NCBI RefSeq assembly: GCF_026625565.1
Contig: NZ_CP112998.1
Location: 7,104,501-7,168,500, forward strand
Direction of reading: 5' to 3'
Origin: Dyadobacter pollutisoli
GTDB taxonomy: Bacteria > Bacteroidota > Bacteroidia > Cytophagales > Spirosomataceae
Length of the DNA stretch: 64,000 bases
The position numbers were made by a program, and so were the translations under genes. The notes under the pieces are model-generated. The model made no database searches and was not told the DNA's origin. It saw only the letters and a list, made by a program, of their open reading frames with translations. Each line of letters begins with the position of its first letter. Position 1 is the stretch's first letter. Positions 48,686 through 57,270 of the stretch are shown one piece after another.

Positions 48686-50155
48686 TTAATTCATTGCCTC
48701 TAACAGCGGATAGACGTTGTTAAAAAGCGTGTAAATATCGTGAGGTGCAATTGAAAATGATGTATTGTGTACCAGTTGATTCATTGATGTGACGGAAAGA
48801 AGCCCCGTCGGCTTAGTCAATTCTGCATTTGCCCCATGTAAGGTTTTTACCATACCCTTGTTTGAATTGTTTGCTGTCAAGTGTGTTGTTACATCAGTTA
48901 ACAATTGTGCTAACTGTCTCTGTTTTAGATCGCCGTTTTTCTGCGAAACCTCAGTTGGAATGGATTTCTCTTTGCAATAAATCGATGCAGAAATTTCAAA
49001 CATGCTTCGCAAAAGAAAGCAGAATGCTATCGGATTTTTCTTAACTTTCAATAGCATCAGTTCGTCTCGTAACGAAACGAGCTTTTGTCGATCGCTTCCT
49101 TTAACATTAAATTTTTTAAGCGTTTGGGTAACGGTTCTTTGATCATAAATGGCAAATGCCGGTGGTGGGGGTTGATTACCACCGCTTGCTTGTGTGCCTG
49201 TTGTACTTGCTTGACTTGATGAAGTTGCCGAAGATCCCGGCGATCCGGCAGACGTACTGCTAGATGGTTGACTTGGGCCATTAGCCCCGACAGTCGAGGA
49301 TTTATTGACGTTGCTTGCAGAAGAGGCACTACTCGGCTGCTGTCCTGACTGAGTAGGTTTTGCAGGGAGAGGCGGAATCCCATACGGTTCTGCAAAGTCT
49401 GGTTTTTCGGCCCTTATTTCTTTGAAGCCGAATGCTTGTAACCCAATATCTCTGAGCAAACCTTCTAGCTCCGTTCTGAGACTAAGTTTAGGATAGCCAG
49501 TGATCAAAGTGTTTGCTGTATCAAACTTTAGTCGAGGTACTATATGTCTTAATGCTTCCTCGAGCACGGTCAACGGATAATCGCCACTCCATCGATCTCG
49601 TTGTTGATTTGTGAGATTATTTCCATGTTCCAAGTACTTTTCTAACAAATCTAATGCTGGCTCGACTCCCTTTTTTTGATCTCGGTTTTGACGAGCTTTC
49701 GCAACAGAAGTCCACGGATCTCTACTGGCTTTTTCGCCTTTCGCGTGCGTTAGATTAACGATTTTTTCGACTTTGGCCGTTTCGCTTACTTTGTATATGC
49801 TACACGGGACGTGCGTATTTTCCTTTTTCCATTCACTGCTAACGGAGTTGATCAATTTTCTCAGTGATTCTGGGAGGCCGAAATTATTGGCGGAATATAT
49901 CCCATGGATTAACTTCATAGCGGCAGTTCTTCGATTACCTTCCTTGACTATGTATCCACCATCATTAAGAATAATGAGGTTTTCCGTGGGTAGATATCCA
50001 TCTTCGATTAAACTTTCAACAACAGCGTAGAATCGCTCGGGCTTAATTGCGATCATGGCATTAATTCCATCTTCCTCATTTTTTTGTGGAATTGTACGGT
50101 AATTGTTTAGATCGAGCTTAATGTCCTTGATATTCAGGAATTTTGTTTCTGGCAT
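48686..50155 (-). CDS. ParB-like N-terminal domain protein with HEPN-like C-terminus
   Basis: 489-aa protein. Residues 1-170 resemble a ParB/sulfiredoxin-type domain with the loop KEGNRRTAAMK (71-81) after LPTENLIILNDGGY. A Ser/Gly/Gln/Pro-rich linker of about 65 residues (about 264-330) follows. The C-terminal domain (LRSMFEISASIYCKE...LNQLVHNTSFS) has a helical, HN-containing pattern reminiscent of HEPN/Swt1-like folds; this is weaker. It is the first gene of an operon with the methyltransferase and sits at the right end of the island, where defence cargo is often found. Function is unproven. Confidence 0.65.
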   Translation of the reverse strand: MPETKFLNIKDIKLDLNNYRTIPQKNEEDGINAMIAIKPERFYAVVESLIEDGYLPTENLIILNDGGYIVKEGNRRTAAMKLIHGIYSANNFGLPESLRKLINSVSSEWKKENTHVPCSIYKVSETAKVEKIVNLTHAKGEKASRDPWTSVAKARQNRDQKKGVEPALDLLEKYLEHGNNLTNQQRDRWSGDYPLTVLEEALRHIVPRLKFDTANTLITGYPKLSLRTELEGLLRDIGLQAFGFKEIRAEKPDFAEPYGIPPLPAKPTQSGQQPSSASSASNVNKSSTVGANGPSQPSSSTSAGSPGSSATSSSQASTTGTQASGGNQPPPPAFAIYDQRTVTQTLKKFNVKGSDRQKLVSLRDELMLLKVKKNPIAFCFLLRSMFEISASIYCKEKSIPTEVSQKNGDLKQRQLAQLLTDVTTHLTANNSNKGMVKTLHGANAELTKPTGLLSVTSMNQLVHNTSFSIAPHDIYTLFNNVYPLLEAMN

Positions 50156-50340
50156 TATATAAGGAGGTAGGGTAGTTAGTAATAGAAATATTCAATGAAT
50201 ATATTTAATCGTAACGTACTCATTTACGTCCAAAAATGCTATCTTTTACTGAATCCTCTGTGATATAAGTTAGTCTGAATTTATTAAACGGTAGTGATGC
50301 GCTCATCAGATGCCTAAAATCCGCAGATAGTTTTCATGCA

Positions 50341-50361
50341 TTGTTTGGCAAATGTTTGGCA
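50341..50361 (+). repeat. Terminal 21-bp repeat of the island (right)
   Basis: Exact copy of 14863-14883, same orientation, TGTTTGGCA twice. It lies 57 bp inside the right border repeat. Confidence 0.65.
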
Positions 50362-50382
50362 CAAACTATGGATAATAAAAAA

Positions 50383-50408
50383 AGAGCTACCGCGAATGCT
50401 GTAACTCT
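50383..50408 (-). terminator. Island-supplied terminator for tRNA-Leu(UAA)
   Basis: Imperfect stem AGAGCTAC / GTAACTCT; on the minus strand a run of T follows (50374-50382). It replaces the original terminator now at 14658-14681. Confidence 0.6.
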
Positions 50409-50418
50409 CTAGTAATCA

Positions 50419-50479
50419 GTACCGGGGACGGGAATCGAACCCGTACGAGCGTTTCGGCTCACAGGATTTTAAGTCCTGC
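50419..50479 (-). repeat. attR: 61-bp direct repeat within tRNA-Leu(UAA)
   Basis: Identical to 14704-14764 and forms the 3' part of the intact tRNA gene. Integration here preserves the tRNA because the island supplied the same 3' sequence. Confidence 0.93.
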
Positions 50480-50505
50480 GTGTCTACCAGTTCCACCACC
50501 CCGGC
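50420..50505 (-). tRNA. tRNA-Leu (anticodon UAA), integration target
   Basis: 86-nt class II tRNA on the minus strand. Acceptor GCCGGGG / CCCCGGU, anticodon loop CUUAAAA (UAA), long variable arm, T loop GGTTCGATTCC. CCA is not encoded. Confidence 0.93.
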
Positions 50506-50542
50506 ATTAGCCATTTGTTGGGAAACTCTTGGCACCTATGAG

Positions 50543-50566
50543 AAAAAAAGCACCGTTTCCGGTGCT
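50543..50566 (-). terminator. Terminator between tRNA-Gly and tRNA-Leu
   Basis: Stem AGCACCG / CGGTGCT (50549-50566). On the minus strand a T-run follows (50543-50548). Confidence 0.75.
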
Positions 50567-50576
50567 TTATCCTCTG

Positions 50577-50649
50577 AGCGAAAGACGGGGTTCGAACCCG
50601 CGACCTCGACCTTGGCAAGGTCGCGCTCTACCAGCTGAGCTACTTTCGC
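50577..50649 (-). tRNA. tRNA-Gly (anticodon GCC)
   Basis: 73 nt on the minus strand. Acceptor GCGAAAG / CUUUCGC, anticodon loop UUGCCAA, T loop GGTTCGAACCC, discriminator U. Confidence 0.94.
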
Positions 50650-50948
50650 ATAACCGATTTTGATTATCGTGGTGCAAATGTATGCAGTCGAGCCATTGGA
50701 CGCAAGTTTTTATGTGAAATATTTGATAAAAAAACTCCATCTTTTCATTAACAAATTGTAAATCAAGCCTTACTAGGCAATAATTTTTTTAGATCAAACA
50801 AGGTATTTGCCGCCCGTCCAATTTAATCTTACCGCTTTATATTTTGCTTACCTTTGCCTCCTGCAAAGGGATATTGATTAGATTAGAGGCATATTCGCCT
50901 GAATCTTGGCTTCTTGAGCGTTTTATTTTAATCATAATAAGTTTTTTC

Positions 50949-52022
50949 ATGTTTTCTAACGAGGTACTGTTTTTTGGAGGGTTTATATTGGTGATCAGCG
51001 TAATGCTCCTTTTAGACCTTGGCGTTTTTAATAAAAAAGACCATGTTGTAAAATTCGGTGAAGCAGCATCCTGGACCATAGCGTGGATTGTACTCGCACT
51101 CGTTTTTTATGTGATCATCAATACGCATGGAGACCTGGTGCACGGAATGGATAATTATTCCGACCTGGAAACGATCAAAAACAAATTTGCTCCGCATTTA
51201 CAACTCGTGCCAGGCAACTTTGAAGCAAGTCTTGAAGTGTACCGGAAAAACATGTCCCTGGAATTCATTACGGGTTACCTGTTGGAGTACGCGCTTTCCG
51301 TTGATAATATTTTTGTCATTATCCTGATCTTTTCTTCGTTTGGTGTAAGGCCACAATACTATAAAAAAGTACTTTTCTGGGGCGTTTTGGGAGCGATCGT
51401 CATGCGCTTTATTTTCATCTTCCTGGGATCGGCTTTAATGCAACGATTTGAATGGATCATTTATATCTTCGGATTATTGCTGGTTTATCAGGGTGGTAAG
51501 ATATTCTTCGAGGGCGGTGAAGACGAAAAAATCGACCCGGCAAAGCATCCTGTAGTGAAGTTTGCGGCAAAGTATCTGCCTGTTTTTCCAAGATATGTGA
51601 GAGAGCATTTCTTTGTCTTGAAAAAAGGCAAATGGCTGGTTACGCCGTTGTTTGTAGTCGTCCTGATCGTAGAATTTACCGACCTTATCTTTGCTGTTGA
51701 CTCGGTACCTGCTGTATTTTCGGTAACAAAAGACCCCTATGTGGTTTTCTTCTCAAACATATTCGCGATCATGGGCCTTCGTTCGATGTTCTTCTTTTTG
51801 AGCAACATCATGGGGCTGTTCCGTTTCCTTAAATACGGATTGGGTGTATTGCTGATGTTCATTGGGGGGAAAATGTTGGCCCATACCTGGCTGGAATCTG
51901 TCGGCTTCGAGACCGTCTACTCTTTATATGTGATCATAGGCATTCTGGCAGTTAGCATATTAGCGTCGGTCGTCTTCCCCGAAAAAAAAATGGCAGACGA
52001 GGAAGTTCTATCCAATAGTTAG
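50949..52022 (+). CDS. TerC-family integral membrane protein
   Basis: 357-aa protein with about eight hydrophobic segments; the TerC/Alx family is implicated in tellurite resistance and manganese export. The acidic motifs are present: LDLGVFNKKDHVV, LLEYALSVDNIFVIILIF and IVEFTDLIFAVDSVPAVF, whose aspartates probably bind metal. The ATG at 50949 is preferred over 50844, giving a start in a hydrophobic helix as in family members. It precedes the helicase gene by 24 bp on the same strand. Substrate unknown. Confidence 0.9.
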   Translation: MFSNEVLFFGGFILVISVMLLLDLGVFNKKDHVVKFGEAASWTIAWIVLALVFYVIINTHGDLVHGMDNYSDLETIKNKFAPHLQLVPGNFEASLEVYRKNMSLEFITGYLLEYALSVDNIFVIILIFSSFGVRPQYYKKVLFWGVLGAIVMRFIFIFLGSALMQRFEWIIYIFGLLLVYQGGKIFFEGGEDEKIDPAKHPVVKFAAKYLPVFPRYVREHFFVLKKGKWLVTPLFVVVLIVEFTDLIFAVDSVPAVFSVTKDPYVVFFSNIFAIMGLRSMFFFLSNIMGLFRFLKYGLGVLLMFIGGKMLAHTWLESVGFETVYSLYVIIGILAVSILASVVFPEKKMADEEVLSNS

Positions 52023-52046
52023 GAGTAAAGGATCGTTTGAGTATCT

Positions 52047-55000
52047 ATGAATCGCATTCTCAAAGCTTACTTAAAACGTCTTACCAATTTAAGTACGCGT
52101 AATAAGTCATTGTTGCTCAATTCGTTATCAGCTGAGCAATTCCTTGATTTAAATGATACCGATTTTCTCCTGGAGAAACCCGCTGTTGATCTGGTCAGAC
52201 AGCTGGTGCTGGGGAGAAATCGCATTGCACTTTGCGACGTCATCGATGCACGGTATGAAAAAGTGAATGAAGTAAGCAAGCGGATCAGGAAAATTGCCAG
52301 AACCGAGCGCTTCATTGAAGAGGAGCGGGGTTCACAGGACTTATATGTAGGTTATCCTTTTGTGAAAGGAAAGCTCTCTGACGGCACGCCCATTCATGCC
52401 CCACTGTTGTTTTTCCCGGTTACGCTCAAAATAGACAAGGAGCAATGGTGCCTGTCTGAGCGGGAGGAAGGGAATATCACTTTAAACCAGAGTTTTGCGC
52501 TGGCTTATGCGCATTTCAATGAGTCTGTCATTTCGGATGATGTGCTTGAAAAATCGTTCGAAGACTTTTCAAAAGATTTTCTGGAATTCAGGACCCAGTT
52601 ATACGAATGGCTGAAAACGACCCCATTCAAAATCAATTTCAATCAACAGCTTTTTGAAGATAGGCTGACGGCTTTCAGCTCCGAGAAAAGTGCGGATCTG
52701 GCGGTTAGCGAACGCAATGGTGAATTGAAGCTGTTCCCCGAAGCGGTTCTGGGGATTTTTCCTCAGGCAGGCTCGTACCTGGTACCCGACTACAACAATC
52801 TTTTGGAGAGCTACTCTGAAAAGCCATTTTCAATTCCATTGATCAGCGAGGAAGAGGAGGAAATAGATGCTACTGATGATTTGGTTGCTCCGTCATTTCC
52901 CAATCGAAGTGTCAAGGAGGAAGAAACCTTGACACCTTTTGCCATCGATGAGTCGCAGGAGGAAATCATTCTGGCGGTGAAGTCAGGAAAATCGGTCGTG
53001 GTACAAGGGCCTCCCGGCAGCGGAAAGTCGCAACTGATCTGCAACCTCATGGCTGACTTTGCTTCGAGAGGGAAACGAGTGATGTTGGTATGCCAGAAAC
53101 GGGCCGCTCTGGACGTAGTATACCAGCGTTTGGCAACAATCGGAATGAACGATTTTGTTGGCTTGATTCATGATTTTAAGAATGACCGCACCGGACTTTA
53201 CCGGCAACTTGCTTCGCAAATAGAAAAGGTAGAAGCGTATAAACAGCAAAATTACAGTCTGGACGCAGTTTTTCTGGAACGTGAGTTTACCCAGGAAAGC
53301 CGGGCTATCGACCGGACGGTAAATGATCTGGATGCATTTCGAAAAGCATTATTCGACCAGACCGAATGCGGGGTAAGTATCAAAGAACTGTACCTGACGA
53401 GCGATCAGACTGCACCACAAGCTAATTTGAAGGAACAGTACCGGTTTTTCCGGCTCGATACCTGGGATAGTTTCCGGAGACGTTTCAAAACATTCAGCGA
53501 GTACATCGTTCACCTCGGTCCCGATCATGTATGGGCTAAACGAAGGAGTTTTGCTGATTTTGGCATTACTGAATTAAGGAGCATGGAAAACATGCTTACT
53601 GATTGGCCGCAGGCATTTCAGCAGCAAAAGGACAAATTTGATAAGCTAACCAGTCAACCATTTTCGCAGGATTTTATCCAAAATCGTAAGGAGATACTGG
53701 AACGGCTGAATGATATCGCCGGCCTTGTTCAGGATCAGGCTACGTGGACGTTATTCAGAAAATACATTCATTCTTCATCCAATAGTCATGAAAGGTTAGC
53801 ATTCATCCGGCAAACTACAGATGCTCTGGAAGGCTTTCTGGGAGAGGATGGAATTGAGTTTTTATTGGAGACGGCTCAACTTTCATCATTTACATTGTCG
53901 ATACGAAAAGCGATAGATTCCAAGCAATCAACGGTTTCGGGGCTTTGGTGGGGTATGTTTAGTAAGGAAAAGAAAGAAATTGAAAGGGTTGCAGCCGCCA
54001 ATGATTTGGGATTGTCGCTAGATGACCTGATCAAGCTGGAATTAAAAGTACGGAACAGAAAGGAGTTGGAAAGTTGGCTTGGCAATGTAAGTCTGGGCGT
54101 TGATGCTGAGTTTTTAGACAGTCTGGCCTCAACTCCGGAACAGCAATACATTCGATTTTTTCAAAAAGCAGAGGCTGCTGCTGATGCGGTGGTTCGGGCA
54201 TCATTGGAGCCTTGGTTTCCAATATTAAGAAGGATCGCCGCTGACTCCGATTTCAGTGGTTTCAAGTCAGTTTTAGAAAATTTGATGCACTGGCTGGAAG
54301 CTTGGAACCGTATTGAACAGGCTATGTCGCCATTTTTGTTGCGTGAACAAATCCAATGCCTGATCGCCGAACCGGAGGATTATAGCCAGAGATTGCTGCA
54401 ATCATTACGAAAGGATTTCGATTCTCTGGTGGATATGGACCGGTTGTGGAAAGAAATGTCTGCCGCTGAGCAATCGGTAACAAAAGCGATTGCGGAGGAG
54501 AGCAAAAAACTTAAACTCGCCACTTCGGTGGAAATAGTTAGCTTGTTTGAAAATAACATTAAGCTGGCCTGGATTGAACATATAGAAACAAAATATCCTC
54601 ACTTGCGCTCTGTGACCTCACTTAAAATGAAGCAATGGGAAGAGCAGTTGCAGCAAAGTATACTCATTAAGCAGAAGTTGAGCAGCGACATCGCCGGCAT
54701 TAAATTGCGCGAAGCTACTTACCAGGACATTGAAAAGAACAGGCTGGGAAATCGGGTTACTTATCGGGAACTGGGACACCAGGTTGCGAAAAAGCGTAAG
54801 ATATGGCCCATTCGGAAACTATTGGAGAATTACACGGAGGAAGTATTTTCTCTGGTTCCCTGCTGGATGGCTTCCCCGGAGGCAGTATCGGCTATTTTTC
54901 CAATGCAGGAGTCTCTTTTTGACTTGGTTATTTTTGATGAAGCTTCTCAATGCTATGCTGAGTATGGGCTACCGGCTGCTTTTCGCGGGCAGCAAGTGGT

Positions 55001-56036
55001 AGTAACAGGCGATAGTAAGCAACTTTCGCCCAGTGACCTTTATAAAATCCGCTTTGAAGACAAAGGAGAGGAAGAAGAGTATTCGGCGGCATTGGAAATA
55101 GAGTCGTTGCTGGATCTGGCAGCCCAATCACTGGACCAGTATCAACTCACGGGACATTACCGGAGCCTCTCCCTGGATCTGATCGATTTTTCCAACCGGA
55201 ATTTTTATAAAGACACATTAAAACTGCTCCCGGATTTTCGTAAAATCAACGATAGCGAGCCGGGGATCCAATATATCAAAACAGATGGTATCTGGAAGAA
55301 TAATACCAATCTGATCGAAATTGAAAAGGTTATAGAACTGGTGAAGGAGCTGGGACAAACAGGCAAAAGCCTGGGCGTAGTGACATTCAATTTTTACCAG
55401 CAGCAAGCCATTCAGGACGGACTGGAAAGAGACGGGGTCGAGGCTAAGGATCTGTTTGTCAAGAATATTGAAAATGTGCAGGGAGACGAGCGGGACATCA
55501 TTATATTTTCAATGGGTTATGCGCCCGATGAAAAGGGAAAGCTGTCGATGCAGTTTGGTAGCCTCAACATGCAAGGTGGCGAAAACAGGCTGAATGTAGC
55601 TGTTACCAGGGCGAGAGAACGTATTTATTTCGTGACCAGCCTATGGCCCTTACAGCTTCAAACGGACCAGACAGCCAATGCAGGCCCTAAAATGTTGAAG
55701 GCATATCTGGAATATGCATTGGAGGTTTCAGAAGGCAAATTTCAGCCGGTACCGGTTTCAACAAGGCAGTTCAGAACAGACTGGCTACTGAAAGATAGGT
55801 TGCTAAGCCAGAAACACGGTTACGAGAAAGAGCTTCCATTTGGCGACCTTACTGTAAAAGAAGAAGGGGTATATAAAGGTTTGGTCCTGACGGACGACGA
55901 TCTGTATCATCACAGTAAATCGTCCAAAGAACCCCACGCTTATTTACCCCTTCTTTTGCAACTGAAAAACTGGCCTTTCAGGCGTGTTTACAGCCGCGAA
56001 TTCTGGTCAGACACGCTGAACCAGCATATATTATAA
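52047..56036 (+). CDS. Superfamily-1 DNA/RNA helicase with DUF4011-like N-terminus
   Basis: 1329-aa P-loop helicase. Walker A VVQGPPGSGKSQLICNLM (about 318-335), Walker B LVIFDEASQCYAEYG, GDSKQLSPSDLY, NVQGDERDIIIFSMGYAP and RLNVAVTRARERIYFVTS. The N-terminal 280 residues (LTNLSTRNKSLLLN...FFPVTLK) match the DUF4011 type. A long helical stretch of about 650 residues separates motif Ia from motif II. The last 160 residues resemble a small C-terminal domain. Role unknown, perhaps DNA repair or restriction-like defence. The stop overlaps the convergent DUF1080 gene by 6 bp. Confidence 0.88.
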   Translation: MNRILKAYLKRLTNLSTRNKSLLLNSLSAEQFLDLNDTDFLLEKPAVDLVRQLVLGRNRIALCDVIDARYEKVNEVSKRIRKIARTERFIEEERGSQDLYVGYPFVKGKLSDGTPIHAPLLFFPVTLKIDKEQWCLSEREEGNITLNQSFALAYAHFNESVISDDVLEKSFEDFSKDFLEFRTQLYEWLKTTPFKINFNQQLFEDRLTAFSSEKSADLAVSERNGELKLFPEAVLGIFPQAGSYLVPDYNNLLESYSEKPFSIPLISEEEEEIDATDDLVAPSFPNRSVKEEETLTPFAIDESQEEIILAVKSGKSVVVQGPPGSGKSQLICNLMADFASRGKRVMLVCQKRAALDVVYQRLATIGMNDFVGLIHDFKNDRTGLYRQLASQIEKVEAYKQQNYSLDAVFLEREFTQESRAIDRTVNDLDAFRKALFDQTECGVSIKELYLTSDQTAPQANLKEQYRFFRLDTWDSFRRRFKTFSEYIVHLGPDHVWAKRRSFADFGITELRSMENMLTDWPQAFQQQKDKFDKLTSQPFSQDFIQNRKEILERLNDIAGLVQDQATWTLFRKYIHSSSNSHERLAFIRQTTDALEGFLGEDGIEFLLETAQLSSFTLSIRKAIDSKQSTVSGLWWGMFSKEKKEIERVAAANDLGLSLDDLIKLELKVRNRKELESWLGNVSLGVDAEFLDSLASTPEQQYIRFFQKAEAAADAVVRASLEPWFPILRRIAADSDFSGFKSVLENLMHWLEAWNRIEQAMSPFLLREQIQCLIAEPEDYSQRLLQSLRKDFDSLVDMDRLWKEMSAAEQSVTKAIAEESKKLKLATSVEIVSLFENNIKLAWIEHIETKYPHLRSVTSLKMKQWEEQLQQSILIKQKLSSDIAGIKLREATYQDIEKNRLGNRVTYRELGHQVAKKRKIWPIRKLLENYTEEVFSLVPCWMASPEAVSAIFPMQESLFDLVIFDEASQCYAEYGLPAAFRGQQVVVTGDSKQLSPSDLYKIRFEDKGEEEEYSAALEIESLLDLAAQSLDQYQLTGHYRSLSLDLIDFSNRNFYKDTLKLLPDFRKINDSEPGIQYIKTDGIWKNNTNLIEIEKVIELVKELGQTGKSLGVVTFNFYQQQAIQDGLERDGVEAKDLFVKNIENVQGDERDIIIFSMGYAPDEKGKLSMQFGSLNMQGGENRLNVAVTRARERIYFVTSLWPLQLQTDQTANAGPKMLKAYLEYALEVSEGKFQPVPVSTRQFRTDWLLKDRLLSQKHGYEKELPFGDLTVKEEGVYKGLVLTDDDLYHHSKSSKEPHAYLPLLLQLKNWPFRRVYSREFWSDTLNQHIL

Positions 56037-56741
56037 TTCCTTGATACGGATGTTTCTGTAAGAAACTTTGTTGCCGTGATCCTGCAATGCGATTTTTCCT
56101 TTGGCTGAAACACCAAAACCTTCCCAAGTCTTGAATTTACTGTTAGCGATCAGCTTTTCCAGCTCCGGGCCTGCCGATGGGAAATCAACGACTTTCTTGC
56201 CATTAAGCCAGCTCTCGCCGTGGCCTCCTTTGATGATAATCTTCGCTTTGTTCCATTCTCCGGCAGGTTTTACAGCTGTCATATCAGTAGGAGGCAACAT
56301 ATCGTATAGCGAACCTGATTTGTGGTTACCATTTTTGCCAGCTTTTGAATCAGGGTGTTTCTCGTCATCCAAAACCTGAATTTCAGGACCTGTTGAGTAT
56401 GGGCAGCAATATTTTTTATCTTCAATCACATGGTAAATGATACCACTGTTGCCGCCCTCGGAAATTTTCCATTCCAATTCCAGCTCGAAATCGCCGTATT
56501 CTTTGTCAGTTACGAGGTCTTTTCCTCCTTTTTCAGCCAATACGATTGCATTGTCTTCAATTTTCCATTGAGGCAAAACTTTGTCGGACTGCCAGCTATG
56601 CCAGCCGTTGAGGCTTTTACCGTCAAACAAGCTAACCCATTTTCCTTTATTCTGTGCTTCTGCATTGTTTCCGCATAAAGCCAAAGTAATCAATGCGATA
56701 ACAGATGCTTTGCCGAAGGCTTGCCATTTTGTGCAATTCAT
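56031..56741 (-). CDS. Secreted DUF1080 (3-keto-disaccharide hydrolase-like) protein
   Basis: 236-aa exported protein. A signal peptide (KASVIALITLALCGNNAEAQ, about 11-30) precedes a beta-jelly-roll DUF1080 domain with WVSLFDGKSLNGWHSW and GNSGIIYHV. Family members act on glycosides in the periplasm or extracellularly; some are 3-keto-disaccharide hydrolases. Start ATG 56741. It overlaps the helicase stop by 6 bp in a convergent arrangement. Confidence 0.9.
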   Translation of the reverse strand: MNCTKWQAFGKASVIALITLALCGNNAEAQNKGKWVSLFDGKSLNGWHSWQSDKVLPQWKIEDNAIVLAEKGGKDLVTDKEYGDFELELEWKISEGGNSGIIYHVIEDKKYCCPYSTGPEIQVLDDEKHPDSKAGKNGNHKSGSLYDMLPPTDMTAVKPAGEWNKAKIIIKGGHGESWLNGKKVVDFPSAGPELEKLIANSKFKTWEGFGVSAKGKIALQDHGNKVSYRNIRIKEL

Positions 56742-56875
56742 GTCTTATTTGTTAAAAGTTTTTGGAACACAATATTAAGTACTTTTAGGCTTCTAAATAC
56801 TTATTTTGGCCGAAAGTTAAGAGGTGAAGACATTAGCTGTCGGTCTTCAATGTTTCAATTTTAACCCACATATTT

Positions 56876-57265
56876 ATGTCGTCCATATTTTCAAAAATTG
56901 TAAAAGGAGAAATCCCTTGCCATAAAATAGCTGAGAATGAAGACTACCTGGCATTTCTGGATGTGTTCCCGATAGCAGTTGGGCACACATTGGTCATTCC
57001 AAAAAAGGAGATAGATTATCTTTTTGATCTGGATGATGAAATGTACAGCGGCTTGTTTCTTTTTGCCAAAAGCATTGTCCCCGCTCTTGAAAAAACAGTA
57101 CCGTGCCTGCGGATAGGGGTAAGTGTGATTGGGTTGGAGGTTCCTCATGCACATGTACATTTACTCCCGCTCAATAGTATGTCGGACGCGGATTTTAGTA
57201 AAAAAATAAAAATATCGCAGGAAGAACTGGCGTCGCTGGCTGAAAGGATCCGTGCTAACCTGTAA
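56876..57265 (+). CDS. HIT-family nucleotide hydrolase/transferase
   Basis: 129-aa protein with the histidine triad HAHVHLL, from VPHAHVHLLPLN at residues 104-115. The N-terminal part SSIFSKIVKGEIPCHKIAENED is typical of HIT proteins (HinT/Fhit group) that hydrolyse AMP-linked substrates. Start ATG 56876, with a presumed leader upstream. Convergent with the Wzi gene next to it. Confidence 0.93.
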   Translation: MSSIFSKIVKGEIPCHKIAENEDYLAFLDVFPIAVGHTLVIPKKEIDYLFDLDDEMYSGLFLFAKSIVPALEKTVPCLRIGVSVIGLEVPHAHVHLLPLNSMSDADFSKKIKISQEELASLAERIRANL

Positions 57266-57270
57266 ATGCA

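Larger units (their letters stand above)
14765..50479. mobile_element. Integrative mobilizable element, about 35.7 kb, in tRNA-Leu(UAA)
   Basis: Bounded by 61-bp direct repeats in a tRNA-Leu gene, with a tyrosine integrase next to the left border. It carries a MobF relaxase, a VirD4-like coupling protein, a primase, an ArdC-like antirestriction protein and excisionase-like HTH genes. No VirB-type channel ATPase or Bacteroidales Tra genes are seen, so transfer would depend on another conjugative element. Cargo includes a Gabija-like pair, an arsenic operon, a PD-(D/E)XK/HEPN pair and a DNA methylase with a ParB-like partner. A second integrase and a tRNA-Val remnant inside suggest a composite origin. 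Confidence 0.9.

Noticed and set aside
49057..49395. 112-codon frame on the minus strand within the ParB-like gene
   Set aside because: It is the alternative frame of the Ser/Gly-rich linker and has no independent support.
14765..50479. Conjugative element with its own type IV secretion system
   Set aside because: No VirB4-like ATPase, VirB8/9/10-type or Bacteroidales Tra genes are present; only relaxase and coupling protein are seen.
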